DNA of 64,000 nucleotides from Treponema sp. UBA6367 (GTDB lineage: Bacteria; Spirochaetota; Spirochaetia; Treponematales; Treponemataceae): assembly GCA_002437725.1 (NCBI GenBank), contig DJRF01000002.1, forward strand, positions 1,410-65,409. The letters run 5' to 3'. The position numbers and the translations under genes are program-made. The notes beneath the pieces are model-generated. The model was not told the origin of the DNA and did not search any database. It was given only the letters and a program-made list of their open reading frames with translations. Shown piece after piece: positions 1 through 6,883 of the stretch (its first letter is position 1; each line of letters starts with the position of its first letter).

Positions 1-128
1 TTTGTGCGATAAGAACAATTAAAGCAAATTGGAAATCCACTGAAAGCGTTTTTTTACAATTTCTAAAACCCCGGCTTTCGGTCTTTTAAGTTTTTACTGT
101 CTAAAGGGTATTCATAAAATAAAATTCG

Positions 129-137
129 TGTTTTAAT
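129..137 (+). promoter_or_regulatory. Extended -10 box giving a leaderless start for the rhomboid gene
   Basis: The sequence reads TG-T-TTTAAT, with the hexamer at 132-137. Six bases follow before the ATG at 144, so transcription is predicted to begin at the A of the start codon. No Shine-Dalgarno sequence is visible. The hexamer is weaker than in the other leaderless starts of this window. Confidence 0.45.
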
Positions 138-143
138 AAAAAT

Positions 144-848
144 ATGGCAAAAAATCATTTTTTAAAAAAAATAAAAATAACTTACAACGCTCCTGTTACG
201 CTTACTTTTGCAATAGTTTCGGCGGCAGTGCTTATTGCAAATCATTTTACAAAGGGAACTTTAATTCCTGCGATTTTTACAGCTCCAGGCGGAAGCGGAA
301 GCCTTACTCCTTTTGATATAAGAAACCCTTTAGACTACGTCCGGCTTTTTTTTCATATTTTTGGCCACGCAGACTGGAACCACTTTCTTTCCAACATGGC
401 TTTTATTCTTCTTTTAGGGCCTGTTATTGAAGAAAAGTACGGCTCTGGAATTCTTGCCGTAATGATGAGCGTTACCAGCCTTGTCACCGGGGTTCTAAAC
501 GCCTGCTTCAGTCCTACAATGCTAGTGGGTTCAAGCGACATTGCGTTCATGATGATTCTTCTGGCTTCTTTTACTTCTATTACTAAAAACGAAATTCCGC
601 TTTCATTTTTGCTGATTCTTGCGCTTTACCTGGGAAGGGAGCTGTTTGGGCATCCGCTAAATCAAAATATTGCAACTTTAGCCCATATTGCGGGCGGAAT
701 TTGCGGGAGCCTGTTCGCCTTTCTTGCGACGCCAAAGCAGAGAACAAAAAAAGAAAAGCCTGCTGAAAAATCTGCAGAAAGGACTGTAAAAAGCAAGAAA
801 CCGACTGCAGATGAAGAATCAACTGTAATCGGCTCTATAGAATTATAA
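144..848 (+). CDS. Rhomboid-family intramembrane serine protease
   Basis: This 234-residue protein is mostly hydrophobic. It has the rhomboid HxxxN signature (His80-Asn84), a GSSD motif holding the candidate catalytic Ser131, and a C-terminal His181 in AHIAGG, which together fit a Ser-His dyad buried in the membrane. The family cleaves transmembrane segments of other membrane proteins; the substrate here is unknown. The fourth residue of the serine motif is Asp rather than the common Gly. A lysine-rich cytoplasmic tail of about 40 residues follows the last membrane segment. The gene stands alone and converges on serA. No SD is visible and the start looks leaderless. Confidence 0.8.
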   Translation: MAKNHFLKKIKITYNAPVTLTFAIVSAAVLIANHFTKGTLIPAIFTAPGGSGSLTPFDIRNPLDYVRLFFHIFGHADWNHFLSNMAFILLLGPVIEEKYGSGILAVMMSVTSLVTGVLNACFSPTMLVGSSDIAFMMILLASFTSITKNEIPLSFLLILALYLGRELFGHPLNQNIATLAHIAGGICGSLFAFLATPKQRTKKEKPAEKSAERTVKSKKPTADEESTVIGSIEL

Positions 849-868
849 AATATCAAGTCGAAAAAACT

Positions 869-2047
869 TTAAGCGAAAATTGCGCGGACTCTTGTAACTG
901 ATTCGCACTTGCGCAGTTTTTCGCAAATATCTTCAGAAACTTTTCCGTCTACGTCAATAAGATTGTAGGCGATGTCGCCGCGCGCCTGGTTTATCATTCC
1001 TGCGATGTTCAATTTTGCCTCGCCTAAAACGGCTGTAAATTTTGAAATCATATCCGGAACATTCTTATGGCTTATGCACAAGCGTGTTCCGCCTGGCAAA
1101 ACCGGGTTATCTGTAACGGTTTTAGGAAAGTTCACTGAATTTACGATATTTCCTTTTTCAAGAAAATCTTTCAGTTCGTTTGCAGCCATAACAGCGCAGT
1201 TGTCTTCTGCTTCTGGAGTTGAAGCCCCTAAGTGAGGAAGGCAGATTATTCCTTTTTGATTTAAAAGCTCTTCTGCGGCAAAGTCTGTTACCAGGCAAGC
1301 GACTTTTCCTGTTTTTACGGCTTCCAGAATATCCGCATTGTTTACAAGCCCGCCGCGCGCAATATTTAAAATTCTAACCCCATCTTTCATCTGCTTGATT
1401 GTAGATGCGTTTATCATTCCTTTTGTGTCGTTCGTTTGAGGAACGTGGATTGTTATGTAGTCAGAATTTTTATAAATCACTTCAAGAGATTCTGAATGTT
1501 GCACATTGTGGTCTAAAGACCATGCCGCATTAACAGAAAGGAACGGGTCGTATCCTATAACTTTCATTCCTAGTTTTATGGCCGTATTTGCAACCATTGC
1601 GCCGATTGCTCCCAGTCCAATTACGCCTAAAGTTTTTCCTTTTAATTCCGGCCCCACAAACTGAGACTTGCCTTTTTCTGCCAAATCTGGAATTTCATCT
1701 CCTTTTCCGGCAAGGGCGTTTACCCATTCGTTTGCAGCAATTACAGGACGGCTAGAGAGAAGCAAGCCTAAGATTACAAGCTCTTTTACGGCGTTTGCGT
1801 TTGCTCCCGGCGTGTTAAAAACAACAACGCCTCTTTCAGAAAGCTCTTGGATAGGAATATTGTTTGTTCCTGCCCCTGCCCTTGCAACCGCTTTTACGTT
1901 TTCAGAAAGGTTCATCTGGTGCATATCCTGAGAGCGCACAAGGATTGCGTCCGGATTGTTCATATCTGAAGCAATTTCGTAGTTTTCGCGGTCAAACTGA
2001 TTTAATCCGACTGCCGCAATTTTATTAAGCGTTTGAATTTTGTACAT
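869..2047 (-). CDS. serA: D-3-phosphoglycerate dehydrogenase
   Basis: This 392-residue NAD-dependent dehydrogenase would oxidise 3-phosphoglycerate in the first step of serine synthesis. A Rossmann motif GLGAIG lies at residues 144-149, the RGG substrate-binding motif follows, and the catalytic His is in HLGAST. The last 75 or so residues look like an ACT regulatory domain, although serine feedback is not proven by sequence. The ATG at 2047 has a GAGGT ribosome site. The gene lies 46 bp after serC on the same strand, so the two probably form a serC-serA operon. The 2-hydroxyacid dehydrogenase family is broad, but the serC neighbour makes this assignment strong. Confidence 0.93.
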   Translation of the reverse strand: MYKIQTLNKIAAVGLNQFDRENYEIASDMNNPDAILVRSQDMHQMNLSENVKAVARAGAGTNNIPIQELSERGVVVFNTPGANANAVKELVILGLLLSSRPVIAANEWVNALAGKGDEIPDLAEKGKSQFVGPELKGKTLGVIGLGAIGAMVANTAIKLGMKVIGYDPFLSVNAAWSLDHNVQHSESLEVIYKNSDYITIHVPQTNDTKGMINASTIKQMKDGVRILNIARGGLVNNADILEAVKTGKVACLVTDFAAEELLNQKGIICLPHLGASTPEAEDNCAVMAANELKDFLEKGNIVNSVNFPKTVTDNPVLPGGTRLCISHKNVPDMISKFTAVLGEAKLNIAGMINQARGDIAYNLIDVDGKVSEDICEKLRKCESVTRVRAIFA

Positions 2048-2093
2048 ATTTTACCTCACATAAAAAAGAATGTGTAAATATTCGGCTAGCCAC

Positions 2094-3212
2094 TTAGTTT
2101 TCAGCAGCGAATTTCTTCATAAATTCTACAAGGGCTTTTACGCCGTCAAGGCTCATTGCATTGTAGATTGAAGCTCTCATTCCGCCAACCAAGCGGTGTC
2201 CTTTTAAGTTTACAAGACCTGCCGCAGCCGCTTCTTTTACAAATTTGTCGTTTATTTCTTTTTCTTTTGCAACGCTAGCTTCGTCTGTTGCCCCAGTTGA
2301 ATACTTTGTAAGGAAAGGAACGTTCATCAAAGAGCGGCTTCCCTTCTGCGCAGTCGCATGGTAAAAATCACTGGAATCAAGGAAGCTGTACAAATAGCCG
2401 GCTTTTTCTTTGTTGCGCTTTGCCATTCCAGAAGCGCCGCCGTTTTTTTCAATCCAATGCAAAACTTTATCTAGAACGTAGATTGTATAGCATGGCGGAG
2501 TATTGTACATAGAGCCGTTATCCGCATGGGTTTTATATGTAAGCATTGTAGGAGTGCCTGGACGAGGAGTTTCGGTTATCAGGTCTTCGCGAATTATAAC
2601 CAAAGTAACACCAGCCGGCGCAAGATTTTTTTGCGCGCCTGCAAACAAAAGTCCAAACTTAGAAACATCCAGCTCTTCAGAAAGGACACAAGAAGAAATA
2701 TCTGCGACCAAAGGAATTTTGCCTGTTTCCGGAATATATTCGTAATGAGTTCCCATGATTGTGTTATTAAAACAGATATATGCATAATCGTAATCGCCTT
2801 CAATTTTTTCTACTTTTGGAATGTAGGAAAAATTTTTATCTTCGCTTGAAGCAATTACATCAACCTGAATGCCAAGCTTTTTAGCTTCGGCAGCAGCCTT
2901 TTTTGCCCAAACGCCAGTATTTATGTAAGCGGCTTTTCCTGTGTGGATTCCTAAGTTTTCTGCAACCATTGCGAACTGCGTTGAGCCGCCGCCTTGAACA
3001 AAAAGTATTTTATAGTTTTCAGGAACTTTCATAAGCTTGCGGACCATTGCTTCTGCGTCCTGTATAATTGGCTCGTAGGCCTTTGAACGATGGCTCATTT
3101 CCATTACTGACTGGCCAGTTCCTTTGTAGTCAAGCATTTCTTGAGCACATTCTTTTAGAACTTCTTCCGGCAAACAAGATGGACCTGCGCTAAAATTATA
3201 AACTCGATTCAT
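2094..3212 (-). CDS. serC: Phosphoserine aminotransferase
   Basis: This 372-residue PLP enzyme converts 3-phosphohydroxypyruvate and glutamate to phosphoserine, the second step of serine synthesis. The start MNRVYNFSAGPSCLP is typical of SerC. Other family marks are QGGGSTQF, GTHYEYIP and the PLP lysine Lys195 in AGAQKNLAPAG. The ATG is preceded by AGGAG, and the 147-bp hairpin element (copy 1) ends exactly 11 nt upstream. A Rex-like box lies about 290 bp upstream. These two features suggest that the serC-serA operon has an unusual leader, possibly under redox control (inference). Confidence 0.95.
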   Translation of the reverse strand: MNRVYNFSAGPSCLPEEVLKECAQEMLDYKGTGQSVMEMSHRSKAYEPIIQDAEAMVRKLMKVPENYKILFVQGGGSTQFAMVAENLGIHTGKAAYINTGVWAKKAAAEAKKLGIQVDVIASSEDKNFSYIPKVEKIEGDYDYAYICFNNTIMGTHYEYIPETGKIPLVADISSCVLSEELDVSKFGLLFAGAQKNLAPAGVTLVIIREDLITETPRPGTPTMLTYKTHADNGSMYNTPPCYTIYVLDKVLHWIEKNGGASGMAKRNKEKAGYLYSFLDSSDFYHATAQKGSRSLMNVPFLTKYSTGATDEASVAKEKEINDKFVKEAAAAGLVNLKGHRLVGGMRASIYNAMSLDGVKALVEFMKKFAAEN

Positions 3213-3223
3213 ATAACACTCCT

Positions 3224-3370
3224 ATAAAAAGTCAAGAGTAAAACTTCAGTTTTAGGATTGACTTTTTAAGTTGTTTCGCAACGAAGTGAGAAACAACAGA
3301 TGATAAGAAAGTTTGCGACGCAAACTTAAAAAGATAAAAACAGACGCCATTTTCGGCTGCTTTTATCTTA
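3224..3370 (-). repeat. 147-bp four-hairpin leader element, copy 1 (upstream of serC)
   Basis: Copy 1 differs from copy 3 (49230-49376) at one base in 147 and from copy 2 at about eleven. Read toward serC it has four inverted repeats: an AGATAAAA/TTTTATCT stem, AAGTTTGC/GCAAACTT with a 3-nt loop, GTTGTTTC/GAAACAAC, and AAAAAGTCAA/TTGACTTTTT with an inner TAAAACT/AGTTTTA. It ends 11 nt before the serC ATG. A perfect 12-bp direct repeat (CTCCTATAAAAA, at 3219-3230 and 3372-3383) flanks it and contains the SD complement. Confidence 0.9.
3252..3350 (-). other. Possible 32-codon leader ORF inside element copy 1
   Basis: An ATG in the loop of the distal hairpin opens a 32-codon frame that begins MASVFIFLSL and ends NNLKSQS. 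The same frame exists in copy 2 with 26 of 32 residues identical, but in copy 3 a TAG ends it after 22 codons. An SD-like AGGAGG lies about 20 nt upstream, which is rather far. Whether it is translated is open; the palindromes alone could explain the conservation. Confidence 0.25.
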
Positions 3371-3503
3371 CCTCCTATAAAAAAGTTTGCAATTGGCAAT
3401 GCTTTAAATCTATATGGAAAGAACAAGTGTTTCAATAAAACAGAAAGGGCAAATTGGCTGTTTTTAATAAAAAAAGATGGAAAAAGATATTTTTTTAACC
3501 TTA

Positions 3504-3521
3504 TTGTGAAATTTTTAACAA
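3504..3521. promoter_or_regulatory. Rex-like operator
   Basis: TTGTGAAATTTTTAACAA is an 18-bp near-palindrome that closely fits the Rex consensus of TTGT and ACAA half sites. It lies between the end of rex and the leader element of serC, in the upstream region of the serC-serA operon. No convincing -35/-10 pair was found around it, so its target promoter is uncertain. The 329-bp gap from 3213 to 3541 holds this site and element copy 1; I see no gene in it. Confidence 0.5.
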
Positions 3522-3541
3522 CAAATCCGACTTTCAACCTG

Positions 3542-4183
3542 CTATTCCACCATTCCTAAAACAACAGCTGGCGAAACATTTTGAACTTTTATTCCGCAAG
3601 GGACTTCAAAAACGGCGTTTGTATAGTTTACAATCCCTTTTAAACCTGCGCTTACAAGCCTTTCCACCATTTTTTGAACTTCGTTTTCTGAACAGCACAG
3701 AAGCGCGTATTCTATTTTTTTTTCTTTGCACACGGTTTCTATCTTGCTGGCAGGAAAAAGCTCAAACGTGGAACGAATTAATTCAACTCTGTTTAAGCTT
3801 GAATCAAATCCTGCGCAAATTTCAAAATCTGTTTTTTCAAAAATGCTATTATCTAAAAACGCAATTCCTAGCCGCCCTAACCCCACAACGCAAACTTTTC
3901 TTCTATTAATATTGCAATGATTTTCATTAGAAGGAATTTCAAACGCTATTTTTAAAGAATTTTTAATATCACTTTTTAAAGTTAAAACTTCGTATCCATT
4001 TTTAAAACCGCGGTGTCCATTCGGAATATTTAAAACAGAAAAATCATAACGAACCAAGCTGTCTTTTATTCCAAGAAGCCTGGCAATTTCTTTAGAAGTA
4101 ATGTGATTTTTTTTCCAATTCTCTAAAAGCTGCAACAACAAAAGAAGGCGATGCTTTGTTGATTTAGAAATTTTTTTCTGCAT
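3542..4183 (-). CDS. rex: Redox-sensing transcriptional repressor, Rex family
   Basis: This 213-residue protein has an N-terminal winged helix (about residues 1-75, with ITSKEIARLLGIKDSLVRYD) and a Rossmann domain with GLGRLG at 101-106, the layout of Rex. Rex releases DNA when NADH rises and controls fermentation and redox genes. The recognition helix differs slightly from the common VRKDLSYFG form. The -10 box TAAAAT is 6 nt before the ATG, so the transcript looks leaderless. A Rex-like box lies just past the 3' end, upstream of serC. Confidence 0.82.
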   Translation of the reverse strand: MQKKISKSTKHRLLLLLQLLENWKKNHITSKEIARLLGIKDSLVRYDFSVLNIPNGHRGFKNGYEVLTLKSDIKNSLKIAFEIPSNENHCNINRRKVCVVGLGRLGIAFLDNSIFEKTDFEICAGFDSSLNRVELIRSTFELFPASKIETVCKEKKIEYALLCCSENEVQKMVERLVSAGLKGIVNYTNAVFEVPCGIKVQNVSPAVVLGMVE

Positions 4184-4189
4184 AAGACT

Positions 4190-4195
4190 ATTTTA
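4190..4195 (-). promoter_or_regulatory. -10 box of leaderless rex promoter
   Basis: On the minus strand TAAAAT is followed by six bases and then the rex ATG at 4183. A poor -35 (TTGCAC) is about 23 bp upstream. No SD is present. Confidence 0.45.
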
Positions 4196-4238
4196 CATTT
4201 AAATTGCAAGGTATAAAAGTGCAAGGGTGAAAACCAAG

Positions 4239-4283
4239 TTAAAAAAAAGTCAGACCGGTAAAAGAATGGGAAAACGGTCTGAC
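4239..4283 (-). terminator. Intrinsic terminator of the lytic transglycosylase gene
   Basis: GTCAGACCG (4249-4257) and CGGTCTGAC (4275-4283) form a perfect 9-bp stem. On the minus strand it is followed by a run of eight T, just past the gene's stop at 4311. It has no T run on the plus strand, so it acts in one direction. Confidence 0.85.
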
Positions 4284-4310
4284 AAAAAATAAGGAGGACT
4301 AATTTATAAG

Positions 4311-5096
4311 CTAGAAACGTCGGTTGGCCAAAAAAGCAACGGAAGTTCCAAGCACAGGTTTGTTTGTTTCATAATAACAAGCAACCTCATCTGCGAACAG
4401 CTTATCAAGTTTTTCCCGATAAGCCATTATTTTACCAACATAGTTCAGAGTAGACTGCGGCACTTTATTCGCCTTAACTTTGTTGGTTCCAGCATTGTAC
4501 ATAGCCAATGCTGTAATCTCGTTACCTGCAACATTCATGCAGAAACGCAAATGGCTCATGCCATACTTTGCGCTTATTGCAGGATTAAAAAACTCGTCTT
4601 CATTCAACTGAGGAAAAGATTTGTTATTCAACTGAAACAAACCTCGGTCAATAGAAGCGTTTGTATTCTTATTTACGGCAGTCACTTTATATCTGCTTTC
4701 CACATAAGCGAGCGAAAAAGCAAGAGAAAGCGGTATGTCGTTTTTTTCGGCTTCTTCAAGAATCGCTTTTGTAGTTTCGTTATTTCCGGTTACACGAAGA
4801 TAAAACCATTCTACTGCAACGCGGCTTGCAGGCTGCCTATAAAGGGAAAGCCCTTCATCGCCAGTTGCAACTCTAGCATTTCTAAAGCCAGATTCTTCTA
4901 TAAGCACATTTAAATCCGCCACAACTTCATTTTCTGTTTCTGTTGAAGCGTTTGCTACTGGAATCGCAGGAGTATTTTTTTTTGCAGGAAGCACAATTGC
5001 AACCACAACAGTAACTACAAGAAGTACAGCACAGAAAAGCAATGAGTTACGGCAATTTGCACGGAATTCTGTTTTTTCCGTTGTTGTCATAATCAT
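4311..5096 (-). CDS. Membrane-anchored lytic transglycosylase (SLT-like)
   Basis: This 261-residue protein has one N-terminal membrane segment (about residues 18-37), a linker, and a C-terminal goose-lysozyme-like domain from about 95. The putative catalytic Glu133 sits in LAYVESRYK. The following SIDRGLFQLN and AMYNAGTNKV match the conserved GLxQ and NAG motifs of SLT enzymes that cleave peptidoglycan with 1,6-anhydro ends. The ATG at 5096 follows TGGAG. The gene is monocistronic with its own terminator. The 197 bp upstream holds no gene. Confidence 0.85.
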   Translation of the reverse strand: MIMTTTEKTEFRANCRNSLLFCAVLLVVTVVVAIVLPAKKNTPAIPVANASTETENEVVADLNVLIEESGFRNARVATGDEGLSLYRQPASRVAVEWFYLRVTGNNETTKAILEEAEKNDIPLSLAFSLAYVESRYKVTAVNKNTNASIDRGLFQLNNKSFPQLNEDEFFNPAISAKYGMSHLRFCMNVAGNEITALAMYNAGTNKVKANKVPQSTLNYVGKIMAYREKLDKLFADEVACYYETNKPVLGTSVAFLANRRF

Positions 5097-5293
5097 ATTA
5101 ACTCCAGGTAATTACAGAAATATTCTGCAACCACTAACACAAAGATAAAAAACTCTCTTCTAATCGGCAATATTTATCTTTTCAGTTGGAATAATGACAC
5201 ATCGAACAACTTTAATCAAGAGAAATTTATGTTTTTTTTAAGAAAAATTACACTTTTATTGCAAATAATGCAGTATCTCGCATTTATTACACT

Positions 5294-5854
5294 TTAATAC
5301 AAAACCAAGCCGGTTTTTAAACAACTTTCGCAAAGATTTGCATCTTTAACAGTTCGTTTTTCTGCAAAATAAACGTAATGAGAATGTTTTACAGACATTT
5401 CGTTTATAAACCACTGCGTCCAAGAATTTTCTGTAAATCCTATTGAAGAATCTTTTTTTATAAACTGGGCAGGAACTGCAAATCCAATTACGCTCGCGCA
5501 ATCTTTTATGCGGCGGGCAAGATGCACCATTGCCGCAATAAAGTCCGACGCAAGGTCTGCATCTGCAAGCTCTTTTCTAGAGGTAGGAATAATAAAGGCA
5601 AACTTTTTATTTTCTTCAAGTTTTTTTAAGCTTTCTCTAAGGCTTGCTAAAAGCTCTTCATTATACACGCCCTGCTGTATTTCTACGGCTTGCCAATCCG
5701 CCAAAACCGCTGTTACAACATCATCTTTTTGCTCAAAAAGAGTTTCTGAAGAATCTGCGTTTACAAAGTTTATTTTTTCCAAAGAAATCTTACTTCCGTT
5801 TGAAATAAGATAGAGTTCATTTTTATTAGATTTTACCAAAGGGTCAAATTTCAT
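5294..5854 (-). CDS. Hypothetical protein, soluble, 186 residues
   Basis: I do not recognise this protein. It has no signal peptide or membrane segment. The middle part (about residues 45-130) reads like an alpha/beta domain, with VVTAVLADWQAVEIQQG followed by a helix rich in Glu and Lys and then KFAFIIPTSRKEL. The C-terminus carries a CESC pair (CxxC). An AGGA ribosome site precedes the ATG. It lies after the PTS IIA gene, but a terminator separates them, so it needs read-through or a promoter within 5855-5886. Confidence 0.6.
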   Translation of the reverse strand: MKFDPLVKSNKNELYLISNGSKISLEKINFVNADSSETLFEQKDDVVTAVLADWQAVEIQQGVYNEELLASLRESLKKLEENKKFAFIIPTSRKELADADLASDFIAAMVHLARRIKDCASVIGFAVPAQFIKKDSSIGFTENSWTQWFINEMSVKHSHYVYFAEKRTVKDANLCESCLKTGLVLY

Positions 5855-5886
5855 TTCATATTCCTGTAATTTTTAATCCGTTAAAC

Positions 5887-5916
5887 AAAAAAAGGCCCTT
5901 GCGAAAAAGGCCTTTT
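5887..5916 (-). terminator. Intrinsic terminator after the PTS IIA gene
   Basis: On the minus strand AAAAGGCC, a loop of about eleven bases and GGCCTTTTTTT make a classical hairpin with a T tail. It lies between the PTS IIA gene and the 186-residue hypothetical gene and should reduce transcription of the latter. Confidence 0.8.
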
Positions 5917-5936
5917 AACACTGCAACCAAGACAGG

Positions 5937-6383
5937 CTATTCAGTCAGGATTTTTATAACTTCAGCTTTATCTTGAGTATTAAGAATCTGCTGGCGTTTA
6001 TCTGCGCTCTTAAAAAGCAAACTTACCTCAGCCAGAAACTGAAGGTGCGGACCAGTTTTATTTACTGGCGACAACGTCATTATAAAAATTCTGCATGGTT
6101 CTTGATCCAAAGAATCAAAATCAACAGGATTATCTGAAATTCCAATGCAGGCAACTAAATCGCTTACGGAATCAGTTTTTCCGTGAGGGATGGCAATTCC
6201 GTGCTTCATTCCTGTAGACATTTTTCGTTCACGATCTAAAACACATTCCCGTGCGCTTGCCTTATCTGAAACCTTGCCAGCCTTTACAAGGATGTCAAGC
6301 ATTTCATCAATAATTTCTTCTTTTGTAGTTCCCTTCAAGTGAAGGTTTACAGTATCGGTTGTTAATACAGTTCTCAAGTCCAT
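5937..6383 (-). CDS. PTS IIA protein of the fructose/nitrogen class
   Basis: This 148-residue single-domain protein resembles PtsN and fructose EIIA. The phosphorylated residue should be His67 in the typical GIAIPHGKTD context. FKSADKRQQIL near the end is also family-like. No EIIB or EIIC gene is nearby, so a regulatory role (PtsN-like) is as likely as sugar transport; that is inference. The gene is followed by a strong terminator. It is divergent from the hypothetical gene at 6475 across 91 bp. Confidence 0.85.
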   Translation of the reverse strand: MDLRTVLTTDTVNLHLKGTTKEEIIDEMLDILVKAGKVSDKASARECVLDRERKMSTGMKHGIAIPHGKTDSVSDLVACIGISDNPVDFDSLDQEPCRIFIMTLSPVNKTGPHLQFLAEVSLLFKSADKRQQILNTQDKAEVIKILTE

Positions 6384-6459
6384 GAATTCAGTTTATTCAG
6401 CCATTTAAAGATTGTCAAGAAAAAAATAAAATCAAAGTGAAGATTTTTAAATTCATTTG

Positions 6460-6468
6460 TGCTAGTAT
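6460..6468 (+). promoter_or_regulatory. Extended -10 box of a leaderless promoter
   Basis: TG-C-TAGTAT ends 6 nt before the ATG at 6475, which places the predicted start of transcription on the start codon. No SD is seen. Confidence 0.55.
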
Positions 6469-6474
6469 TAAATC

Positions 6475-6879
6475 ATGACTGACACTCAAAAATTCAAGGC
6501 TGATGTAAAGCGGTTAATAAAGCACAGCAGGGCTGAAAACAGCGGAAAACTTAATGAAAATCAAATTTTTAAAGATATTGTTTCTATGTTTGTTCACGCA
6601 AGCTCTGTTCCTAAAACTCTTTCCAGTTCTGTTGCATATTACTGGCTGGAAAATTACGTAAATTCATCGGTGGAAATGGAAAACGAGCCTACCGAAGAAA
6701 ACCTTGACAAGCTCTGCGCATTTCTTTCGTTTTTAGAAAATTCTGACGAGGGCGAAGAATTGATTTCTGATTCAGACTGGAAGGAATTTGCAGATTTTGT
6801 TGACGAAGAAGCAGAAACTCTTCCGCTAGAAATTTTGCAAGATTTAATGAAGATTCTTGTTTCAAAGGGCGCAATATAA
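6475..6879 (+). CDS. Hypothetical acidic helical protein, 134 residues
   Basis: I do not recognise this family. The protein is soluble, strongly acidic in its second half (NSDEGEELISDSDWKEFADFVDEEAE) and predicted to be mostly helical. It starts with an apparently leaderless ATG. It ends 4 nt before the radical SAM gene at 6884, so the two are probably one transcript and may act together. No catalytic motif is visible. Confidence 0.65.
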   Translation: MTDTQKFKADVKRLIKHSRAENSGKLNENQIFKDIVSMFVHASSVPKTLSSSVAYYWLENYVNSSVEMENEPTEENLDKLCAFLSFLENSDEGEELISDSDWKEFADFVDEEAETLPLEILQDLMKILVSKGAI

Positions 6880-6883
6880 CAAA

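Noticed and set aside
1668..1931. Antisense frame of 87 codons within serA
   Set aside because: It lies opposite a conserved enzyme gene and has no promoter, SD or recognisable motif.
3232..3537. A 101-residue reading frame on the minus strand
   Set aside because: It starts at TTG, spans the Rex-like box and element copy 1, and its C-terminal half is only the translation of the hairpin repeat. In copy 2 the same frame is broken by a TAA.
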